A stretch of 64,000 nt of DNA from Caulobacterales bacterium (lineage in GTDB: Bacteria; Pseudomonadota; Alphaproteobacteria; Caulobacterales; Parvularculaceae). The notes beneath the pieces are model-generated. The model was not told where the DNA came from and ran no database searches. It was given only the letters and a program-made list of their open reading frames with translations. Made by a program: the position numbers and the translations under genes. The DNA lies in contig JACKIL010000001.1 in the NCBI GenBank assembly GCA_020638525.1, positions 372,001 through 436,000 on the forward strand. The letters are read 5' to 3'. Of this stretch, positions 1-7,192 are shown piece after piece (the stretch's first letter is position 1; every line of letters starts with the position of its first letter).

Positions 1-1347
1 GTACTCAACTCGCTTCCGAGCGTCGATGTCGCGTCAGGCTCGATCAAGCTGCGGGTGAAGGATGCGGCGCAGGTCGAGGACGCCGCCAAACGCGTGCGTG
101 AACTGACGCGCGGCGGCATGCTGTCCGCGACGGCGCGTCCCTATGACGTCACCGTCACTGGCGACCTCATCGAGGTGAAGATTACGCCGGACGCGCGCAA
201 GCAATTCGCCAATGAAGCGCTCAACGACTCAATCGAAGTCGTCCGCCGTCGTATCGACCCCGCAGGCAACAAGGAAGTTTCGATCGCGCCGCAGGGCTTC
301 GACCGGATCATCATTCAGGCGCCGGGCGACAGCGATCCGCAGGAAATGCGCGAAAAGATCGCCGCCGAAGGCCAGCTCACCTTCCATCGCGTCGATCCGA
401 CCGTGAGCCTTGCCGACGCTGAAGCGGGCATGCTTCCGCCGGGCCGCATTCTCGTTCCTTACGCATCCACTGAGGATATACAGGGTGCGCTCGTGCTCTA
501 CGCCGATCCGGAAGTCACCGGCGACATGGTGCAGAATGCTTCCGCCGGCATCGACAACGACAATGGCGGCTTCCAGATCAACTTCGAATTCGACAATCGC
601 GGCGCGCTTCGCTTCGCCGAATTCACGCGCGATCATGTCGGCGAGCTCTTCGCCATCGTGCTCGATAACGAAATCATTTCCGCTCCGCGCATCCAGACGC
701 CGATCACTGGCGGCAGCGGGCGCATCACCGGGCAGTTCACGGCGCAAAAGGCGACGCTGATCGCGACGCTCATCAAGGCGGGCGCCTTGCCGGCGCCGCT
801 CACCGTGATCGAACAGCGTTCCGTCGGCGCCGAACTCGGCGCGGATTCGGTGCGCGCCGGCACGACGGCGATGATCGTCGGCTTCCTCGCCGTCATCGTC
901 TATATGGTGCTGACCTATGGACGCTTTGGGATTTACGCCGACATCGCGCTGCTCGCGAACGTCGTTCTCATCGCCGCGCTGCTAACGATCTTCGGTTCGA
1001 CGCTGACCTTGCCGGGCATCGCCGGCATCGTTCTGACGATCGGCATGGCGGTCGACGCGAACGTGCTCATCTTCGAGCGCGTGCGTGAGGAACTTGCGGG
1101 AGGGAAGGGGCCGATCCACGCGGTCGAGGCCGGCTACCAGCGCGCCTTCTCTGCGATTCTCGACGGCAACGTGACCACCTTCCTCGCCGCGCTCATCATG
1201 TTCCAGCTTGGCGCGGGGCCGGTGCGCGGCTTCGCCGTCACGCTCGCTATGGGCGTCCTGACTTCGGTCTTCACAGCTTACGTCCTGACGCGGATCTTCG
1301 CGGGAGGCTATCTCCTCTCGAAGCGTCCGAAGACGATCCATATTTAG
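1..1347 (+). CDS. secD: Protein translocase subunit SecD (5' end missing)
   Basis: Membrane subunit that works with SecF to use the proton motive force to drive late steps of Sec-dependent export. The frame is open to the left edge, so only the C-terminal 448 residues are present; the first methionine-like codon (GTG at 55) is not the real start. The end of the periplasmic P1 domain is visible, followed by the conserved membrane block with LTIGMAVDANVLIFERVREE near 1040-1090, the SecD signature with the functionally important Asp in a transmembrane helix. secF starts 13 bases downstream, giving the usual secD-secF order of species with separate genes. The identification is secure. Confidence 0.97.
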   Translation, partial: VLNSLPSVDVASGSIKLRVKDAAQVEDAAKRVRELTRGGMLSATARPYDVTVTGDLIEVKITPDARKQFANEALNDSIEVVRRRIDPAGNKEVSIAPQGFDRIIIQAPGDSDPQEMREKIAAEGQLTFHRVDPTVSLADAEAGMLPPGRILVPYASTEDIQGALVLYADPEVTGDMVQNASAGIDNDNGGFQINFEFDNRGALRFAEFTRDHVGELFAIVLDNEIISAPRIQTPITGGSGRITGQFTAQKATLIATLIKAGALPAPLTVIEQRSVGAELGADSVRAGTTAMIVGFLAVIVYMVLTYGRFGIYADIALLANVVLIAALLTIFGSTLTLPGIAGIVLTIGMAVDANVLIFERVREELAGGKGPIHAVEAGYQRAFSAILDGNVTTFLAALIMFQLGAGPVRGFAVTLAMGVLTSVFTAYVLTRIFAGGYLLSKRPKTIHI

Positions 1348-1360
1348 GGGAACCGCTCTA

Positions 1361-2323
1361 ATGCTACTGAAGCTCATCCCCACCGATACACATATTCCAT
1401 TCACGCGCTGGCGGGTGATCGCGTTTGCGTTCTCCGCGATCATGGTCGTCTCGTCGCTGACGGCGGTCGCCTTGCTCGGCTTCAACTTCGGCGTCGACTT
1501 CCGCGGCGGCATCACGATCGAGGTCGCCAGCGATCAGCCGATCAATCTCGGCGAAGTTCGCAACACCGTCACAGGTCTCGGCCTTGGAAACACCAAGGTG
1601 CAGGAAGTCCAGGATTTCTCAGGCTCGGAGAAGGGCGTCGTCGTCTTCCTCCAGCAGCAGCAGGCCGATGGCGCTGAAGTCGACAGTGAAGTCGCCCAGC
1701 AGGACGCCTCTGACAAGGTGCAGGCGGCGCTGAAAGAGCTTCTCGGGGACAATATCGAATTCCGGAAAATCGAGGTCGTCGGCCCGACGGTTTCCGCCGA
1801 ACTCGTGCGCAGCGGCGCGCTCGCCGTTGCGCTCTCGATCACGATGATGCTCCTTTATATCTCGCTGCGATTCGAGTGGCAGTTCGGCGTCGGCGCGATC
1901 GTCGCGCTTGTCCACGACGTTTCGATCACGCTCGGCATGTTCGCGGTGACCCGGCTTGAGTTCAATCTGCCGATCATCGCCGCGATTCTCACGATCGTCG
2001 GCTATTCGATCAACGACACAGTCGTCGTCTATGACCGCATCCGGGAGAACCTTCGCAAGTACAAGAAAAAGGACCTTGCGGAGCTGATCGACCTCTCCAT
2101 CAACGAGACCCTGTCACGGACCGTGATGACCTCGGGCACGACCCTGCTCACCCTCATCGCGCTCTTCGTCATTGGCGGGCAGGTCCTGCAAGGCTTCTCC
2201 TTCTCGATGATCTTCGGGATCCTGATCGGGACCTATTCGTCGATCTTTGTAGCCTCGCCCTTCCTCATGGCGACCGGCGTCAAACGCGACTGGTCGAAGG
2301 CCCCGGCGCCCGCAACGCCCTGA
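1361..2323 (+). CDS. secF: Protein translocase subunit SecF
   Basis: Partner of SecD in the SecDF accessory complex of the Sec translocon. The protein has 320 residues, a normal SecF length. An N-terminal transmembrane helix is followed by the conserved FGVDFRGG motif (about residues 46-53), a periplasmic domain, and a C-terminal set of helices with SINDTVVVYDRIREN, the SecF counterpart of the SecD Asp motif. The ATG start lies 13 bases after the secD stop, so the two are almost certainly co-transcribed. No strong terminator follows; a short GGCGCGCC-type palindrome near 2355 is the only candidate. Confidence 0.97.
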   Translation: MLLKLIPTDTHIPFTRWRVIAFAFSAIMVVSSLTAVALLGFNFGVDFRGGITIEVASDQPINLGEVRNTVTGLGLGNTKVQEVQDFSGSEKGVVVFLQQQQADGAEVDSEVAQQDASDKVQAALKELLGDNIEFRKIEVVGPTVSAELVRSGALAVALSITMMLLYISLRFEWQFGVGAIVALVHDVSITLGMFAVTRLEFNLPIIAAILTIVGYSINDTVVVYDRIRENLRKYKKKDLAELIDLSINETLSRTVMTSGTTLLTLIALFVIGGQVLQGFSFSMIFGILIGTYSSIFVASPFLMATGVKRDWSKAPAPATP

Positions 2324-2511
2324 CGGGGCGCCCAAACCTGCTCATTTTGCTAAAGGCGCGCCTTTTGCGCCTTCCGTAACGTATTGAAAATAAAAGCTCT
2401 GTGCGGCCCAACAGAAAATTCAAGATTCTGTGGGGAGAGTAGAGTTGCGGAGCGAACGGTTAACAAATATCGTCCACGACGTTCGCGTTAGAGGGCAAGA
2501 GGGGAAGGGCG

Positions 2512-3861
2512 ATGCGCATTTTTTGGTGCATGCTCGCGGTTGCGGTGCTGGGGGCGAGCGGCGCAAAGGCTGCGGAGGAGCAGAAGTGCTCCGAACAATT
2601 CAGTCTCGAAGAGCATCAATATCTTGAGTGGGCGGCGCTTGGCGGCGACCCGCACGCGCAGTTCGCACTTGCGAAATGCGCCGCGCCGCGCACGAAGGCC
2701 TCGCTTTCGTCGGAAGAGAAAGTCTACGCCCTCAAATGGCTGACGCTCGCCGCCTGCGAATCGGACGGCCTGCCGAACATTGACGAGCGCGATCGCATGA
2801 CGCGCCGCATGAAGTTCGAAGGCGACATCTCGTTCCGCCGTTTCGGCGGGATCACTGAGAAAGAAGTCTGGACCGCGCGCGAGAAAAAATTCATCGAATA
2901 TCGCGAGGCCGAGATCGACGATCTGAAAGATCGCTACAAGGACTTCGTCAAGGACACGACGCCCGCCCAGCAGGCGGCGGCGCGCGGAGAGATCAGCGAT
3001 GAACTGGCGCGTCTCGGGCCGCTTGGTCTTGTACGCCTGACGTCGATCGCCGAGTGCAAATATTTCGGCGGGGACGATGTCTTCGCGGCTGCGGCCTATT
3101 CGGCGGCGAACCAGGCGTGGCAGTCATCCGGCGCGTCGAAGATCTACGGCAAGAGCAGCGACAAGGATTGGGGTCTCGACAAGCAAAGCGCTGCGCGCAT
3201 GTCTGCGCTCGCGCCGATCGAGCGCCGCGCGGCGGAAGCAGAAAAAGCCCGCCTCCTGCGCACCGACCCTTACGTTCTTGCCGAGCTTGAAGATCAGGCC
3301 GCGCTCTCGCGTCTTAACGAGCTCTCCTTCATGCACGAAGAATCGGGCCGCGTTTCCTTCGCCGGCCGCGCCGTCACGCTCGCCGTGCAATATGCGCTCG
3401 AATCGCTTGGCTGGATGGAATTCGTGAATGGTCCGGACAATGACTATGGTCCGTCGACCATTGAAGCGGTGCGCAAGATGCAAGCCTCCGAAGGGCTCGA
3501 TGAAACGCGCTGGCTCTCGCCGGATGAAATTCGCTCGGCTGTCTGCAAGGCGGCGACGAAAGAGCACGACCCGATTTCCTACTACCACCTTGCGGTGATG
3601 TTCTCGGAAGGCTGGGGCTATTCGAAAGATCTCGAACGCGCCGCTTTCGCCGCTTCGCGCGCGGATAAGATCCTTGGCGAGAAGCTCGGCAAAGTCGACA
3701 AGCTTCCCGAGTGGAAGCAGCGCGCTTATCCGCCGTTCGAGCCGAAAATCGAAAGCATCAAGATGCTGATCGAAGGCGAGCGCAAGGAGCTTTACGCCTC
3801 TGCGCCTGCGCACATCTTCTCAAGCTCTGAGCGCCTTTCGGAAGCTTCGCTCTGCAACTGA
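2512..3861 (+). CDS. Secreted protein with Sel1-like and peptidoglycan-binding-like segments
   Basis: A 449-residue protein of unknown role. It begins with a clear Sec signal peptide (hydrophobic MLAVAVLGASGAKA, cleavage likely after AKA), so it should act in the periplasm. A short Sel1/TPR-like helix pair (DPHAQFALAKC) follows, and another Sel1-like unit (YYHLAVMFSEGWGYSKD) lies near residue 360. Between them, around residues 295-345, is a stretch resembling the PG_binding_1 fold: LGW..., then DYGPSTIEAVRKMQASEGL, the pattern of a helical domain that binds peptidoglycan. The ATG follows a GAGGGGAAGG ribosome-binding site. It stands alone between secF and a terminator. The domain reading is inference from short motifs. 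Confidence 0.75.
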   Translation: MRIFWCMLAVAVLGASGAKAAEEQKCSEQFSLEEHQYLEWAALGGDPHAQFALAKCAAPRTKASLSSEEKVYALKWLTLAACESDGLPNIDERDRMTRRMKFEGDISFRRFGGITEKEVWTAREKKFIEYREAEIDDLKDRYKDFVKDTTPAQQAAARGEISDELARLGPLGLVRLTSIAECKYFGGDDVFAAAAYSAANQAWQSSGASKIYGKSSDKDWGLDKQSAARMSALAPIERRAAEAEKARLLRTDPYVLAELEDQAALSRLNELSFMHEESGRVSFAGRAVTLAVQYALESLGWMEFVNGPDNDYGPSTIEAVRKMQASEGLDETRWLSPDEIRSAVCKAATKEHDPISYYHLAVMFSEGWGYSKDLERAAFAASRADKILGEKLGKVDKLPEWKQRAYPPFEPKIESIKMLIEGERKELYASAPAHIFSSSERLSEASLCN

Positions 3862-3881
3862 GCGATTGCTTATCCCTGAAT

Positions 3882-3913
3882 AAAAAAGACCCGCGCCACG
3901 GCGCGGGTCTTTT
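3882..3913. terminator. Bidirectional intrinsic terminator
   Basis: A GC-rich hairpin, GACCCGCGCC / GCGCGGGTC, is flanked by an A run on the left and a T run on the right, so it can end transcription from both strands. It sits exactly between two convergent genes, the 2512 gene on + and sodB on -. Confidence 0.85.
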
Positions 3914-3937
3914 CGTTTCCGGTTTTGCAAACGCGCC

Positions 3938-4540
3938 TTACGCTTTGGCGAGGTTCGCGTTCGCGAAATCCCAGTTCACCAGATGGCCGAGGAACGTGCC
4001 GATATAGTCCGGACGGCGGTTCTGGAAGTCGAGGTAATAGGCGTGCTCCCACACATCCATGGTGAGGAGCGAGGTCGCGTTCTTGTCCGTGAGCGGCGTT
4101 TCGGCGTTCGGCGTCTTGCGGACTTCGAGCTTACCGTTCGCGGCGACAAGCCAGGCCCAGCCGGAGCCGAACTGCGTCGCGCCGGCCTGCGAGAAGGCCT
4201 GCTTGAACTCGTCATAGCCGCCGAAGTCTTTCTTGATCGCTTCCGCGACCGCGCCGGTCGGCGCGCCGCCGCCATTCGGCTTCATCGAATGCCAGTAGAA
4301 GGTATGGTTCCACACCTGTGCGGCGTTGTTGAAAACGCCAGCCTTGGCGGCGTCGCCCGCTGAGCCCTTAATGATATCCTCAAGCGAGGCTTTCGCTTCA
4401 GGCTTGCCGTCGAGCAGCTTGTTCAGATTGTCGACATAGGCCTGATGGTGCTTGCCATAGTGGAAGTTCAGCGTTTCTTCCGAAATATGGGGCGCAAGCG
4501 CGTTGCGGGCATAGGGAAGTGGAGGAAGCGTAATAGCCAC
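3938..4540 (-). CDS. sodB: Superoxide dismutase, Fe/Mn family (Fe type likely)
   Basis: Dismutates superoxide to hydrogen peroxide and oxygen in the cytoplasm; no signal peptide is present. The 200-residue length is typical. All four metal ligands are seen: His in the NFHYGKHHQAY block, His in WNHTFYW, and Asp plus His in DVWEHAYYLDFQNRRPDY. The HTFYWHSM context and the GSGWAWLV block argue for the iron-type subgroup, though metal use cannot be proved from sequence. It is divergent from the squalene-synthase-like gene and shares a terminator with the gene on its 3' side. Confidence 0.96.
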   Translation of the reverse strand: MAITLPPLPYARNALAPHISEETLNFHYGKHHQAYVDNLNKLLDGKPEAKASLEDIIKGSAGDAAKAGVFNNAAQVWNHTFYWHSMKPNGGGAPTGAVAEAIKKDFGGYDEFKQAFSQAGATQFGSGWAWLVAANGKLEVRKTPNAETPLTDKNATSLLTMDVWEHAYYLDFQNRRPDYIGTFLGHLVNWDFANANLAKA

Positions 4541-4622
4541 GTGAGCCTCACTCGGTTGCGTGTTGCGAAGAGGCCTCTTACCTAAACTTCAATTGGCGCG
4601 CGTCAATGCTGGCGGCGGAAAA

Positions 4623-5360
4623 GTGACCCAAAAGACAGATTCTGCCATCGTTTCAGCCATTGCTCATTGCGCGGACCTTGTGCGCCGGCGCGATGAAGAC
4701 CGTTGGCTGTCGGCGAATTACGCGCCGCCCCGCGAGCGGGCCCGGCTCTTCGCTCTCTATGCGCTTCACGCCGAGATTGAACGCATACCCGGCGTCGTCA
4801 GCGAGGCCCCGCTTGGCGAGATTCGCCTGCAATGGTGGCGCGATGCTCTCGACGAAGTGAATGAGGGCAAGCCGGCGCGCGCCCACCCGGTGGTTGAAGC
4901 GATGCTGGCGCAGGCGCCGCTCGCGCGGGAGGCGCGGGCGAGCCTCGATGCGGCGATCGATTCGCGGGCGCGGCTTCTTTATGAAGAACCTTTCTCAAAC
5001 GTCGATGAACTGGCGGGTTGGCTCGCGCGCACGGAAGGCGCGCTCGCCGTCATCGCCGCGCGCGCGCTCGATCCCTTGCTTTCGCCGGAGGCGATGCTCG
5101 GCGTTGAGGAAGCCGCTGTCGGCAATGCGCTTGCACGGATCGGGCCTGCGCTCGCGCCTCATCTGGGTGAGGCGGCGCCGGAAGCGGCTGCGCGTTTTCA
5201 TAAAGAAGCGGCGCAGAAGCTTGGCGAAATCTCAGCATTGGCGATGCCCGCGCTCGCGCATTTCAGGCTGACGCCTTCTTATCTCGCGCGTGGAAAAGGG
5301 CCGTCGCCGATCCGCAAACGCATCGGCATTTTCAGCAGCATAGCGCGCGGGCGGATTTAG
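4623..5360 (+). CDS. Squalene/phytoene synthase-like protein (NDUFAF6-like)
   Basis: A 245-residue member of the squalene/phytoene synthase fold. The diagnostic LQWWRDALDE segment is present, but the second Asp-rich prenyl-diphosphate motif of true synthases is absent: the corresponding region reads AAVGNALARIGPAL. This matches the short NDUFAF6-type group that in mitochondria helps complex I assembly and is not known to make a terpene; I infer a non-terpenoid role here. A GTG at 4623 after GGCGGAAAAG is preferred; the frame is open back to a GTG at 4560, which would add a poorly conserved 21-residue lead. No carotenoid or hopanoid genes flank it. Confidence 0.75.
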   Translation: MTQKTDSAIVSAIAHCADLVRRRDEDRWLSANYAPPRERARLFALYALHAEIERIPGVVSEAPLGEIRLQWWRDALDEVNEGKPARAHPVVEAMLAQAPLAREARASLDAAIDSRARLLYEEPFSNVDELAGWLARTEGALAVIAARALDPLLSPEAMLGVEEAAVGNALARIGPALAPHLGEAAPEAAARFHKEAAQKLGEISALAMPALAHFRLTPSYLARGKGPSPIRKRIGIFSSIARGRI

Positions 5361-5366
5361 ACGCCG

Positions 5367-7013
5367 TCAGCGGTGATGCTCGACATGGCTTTCGATGAGC
5401 GCTCGATTATAGCTTGCAAGCGCCTTGATGCGTGAAAGATAGCCGACAATCTTCGTCTTATCTTCCATCCCGACGACCGGCAGGCCGTCTTCGCCGAGAT
5501 CTTCAAGGCGGGCGAGCGCTTCGCCTAACGATTGCTGCGCTTCGAGGCGAGACGCATTTTCTTCGAGCGGCGCGCCGGGCGGCATCTTGTCCATGACGTC
5601 GCGCACGCGGATTGTCTGCAGGATGACGCCCTGCGGCCCTTCGGAGAGATCGTATCCCCGTCGGCTCAATTGCAACTGGAAGTAAGTCCGCCTGCTGATC
5701 GACTGTGTGATGAAGGTCGCGATTGCGACGGCGACCATCAGCGACAGGGTAATCCCGTATTCGCCGGTCAGCTCGAAAGCGATGAGCGTTGTCGAGATCG
5801 GCGCGCCGAGAATGGCGCCTGAAGCCGCGCCCATGCCGACCATCGCGTAATAGGCAGGGCTCGCCGTCGCATCCGGAAAGATGAGCGCAAGCGCGCCGCC
5901 ATAGGCGGCGCCGGCGAAAACGCCAATGACAAGCCCCGGTGAGAAAACGCCGACGCCGAACCGGCAGGCGACCGTGATGATCGTCGCGACCATCTTGAGC
6001 GCGAGAAGAAGAACGAGAAGCTTCAACGAATAGGCGCCGGCGAGAGAGCGCGTGACGGCTTCATAGCCGACGCCGAAAATTTCCGGCCGGAAGACGCCGA
6101 TAAGCCCCACGATGACGCCCGCAAGCGGCGGCAGAATATAGATCGGAAGCCCTTGTTTCTCTGCGAAGCCGCGCACGACGCGCGTCGTCCGGTCGGCGCC
6201 GATGATGAAGGCCGTCGCAACGAACCCGCAGATGACGCCGAGAATCGCGGAAAGGGGAACGTCGATCGGCCCGGCGGCGCTGTAATGGGGAGCGACGAAC
6301 GCAGGAAAGTCGCCGAGATGGATGCGGGTGATGATCGCCGCCGTCGCGCTCGCCGCTGCAATCGGTCCGAATACGGAAAGCGCGTAATTGCCTAGGATGA
6401 CTTCGAGCGCGAAGAGAACGCCCGCGACCGGCGCGTTGAAGCTCGCCGAGACCGCCGCCGCCGCGCCGCAGCCAAGGAGTGTGCGCCGGTCTTTCGCCGA
6501 AAACCCGAAGCGACGGTCGAGGATCGATGCGATTGTCGCACCGAGATGCACGGCGGGCCCTTCGCGGCCGGCGCTCGCGCCTGAGCCGAGCGCGATCGCG
6601 GAGATGATGGCGGAGACGATGCCGGAGCGCAGCGAAATGCGCCCGCTCTTCACCGCGCGCGCCTCGATCACGTCAGCGACGCCTGAATTGCGCGGCTCGT
6701 CGATCCAGCCGAAATGCTTCGCCAGAAACAGCAGCACGGCGACCGCGAGGCCGCCCATGACCGGCGCCGCCCAGGCGCGGCCGGGCGCCAGCGCCTGCGC
6801 GCCGGAAATCAGCGTCTTTTCCGACGCTCCGAAGGAAAGCGCGGCCACGGCGTCGATCGCCATCAGAAACCCGATGACCCCATAGGCTGACGCCGCGCCG
6901 ATGATGACGGCGAACACCCACACGCCGGCTGGCCCGAGGCCATGCGCCAGTGCGGAGATTTTCCGCCGCGCGCGCCGCAAATGAACGCGTAATCTCGCAA
7001 TGTTCCGTACCAT
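5367..7013 (-). CDS. ClC-family chloride channel/transporter with C-terminal CBS region
   Basis: A 548-residue integral membrane protein that moves chloride. Family marks are GSGASAGREGPAVHLG (residues about 143-158, including the gating Glu at 151) and FGVGVFSPGLVIG. A cytoplasmic CBS-type region follows the last helix (VRDVMDKMPPG... and DGLPVVGMEDKTKIVGYLS), a usual site for nucleotide sensing. At the position of the inner 'proton glutamate' of E. coli ClC-ec1 the protein has Val (FALEV, V205), as in many channel-type ClCs, so it may be a passive channel instead of a proton-coupled exchanger. It is divergent from the GlnE-like gene and ends only 6 bases from the converging gene at 5360. 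Confidence 0.92.
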   Translation of the reverse strand: MVRNIARLRVHLRRARRKISALAHGLGPAGVWVFAVIIGAASAYGVIGFLMAIDAVAALSFGASEKTLISGAQALAPGRAWAAPVMGGLAVAVLLFLAKHFGWIDEPRNSGVADVIEARAVKSGRISLRSGIVSAIISAIALGSGASAGREGPAVHLGATIASILDRRFGFSAKDRRTLLGCGAAAAVSASFNAPVAGVLFALEVILGNYALSVFGPIAAASATAAIITRIHLGDFPAFVAPHYSAAGPIDVPLSAILGVICGFVATAFIIGADRTTRVVRGFAEKQGLPIYILPPLAGVIVGLIGVFRPEIFGVGYEAVTRSLAGAYSLKLLVLLLALKMVATIITVACRFGVGVFSPGLVIGVFAGAAYGGALALIFPDATASPAYYAMVGMGAASGAILGAPISTTLIAFELTGEYGITLSLMVAVAIATFITQSISRRTYFQLQLSRRGYDLSEGPQGVILQTIRVRDVMDKMPPGAPLEENASRLEAQQSLGEALARLEDLGEDGLPVVGMEDKTKIVGYLSRIKALASYNRALIESHVEHHR

Positions 7014-7192
7014 GACGTACGAGGCCTTCCGCAGCCGGCCCGGCCCGCCGTTCCGTTAGCAGTCTGTTCACAACCGGATACGGGCTTAGGTCGAACTGTT
7101 GCTATCGATTTAACAGCCGATTTATCCCGTCATGACACAGTTCGTCTCTGGCCGTGAAGTAATTGCGCGGAAATCGTGAGGCGAGCGTGACG

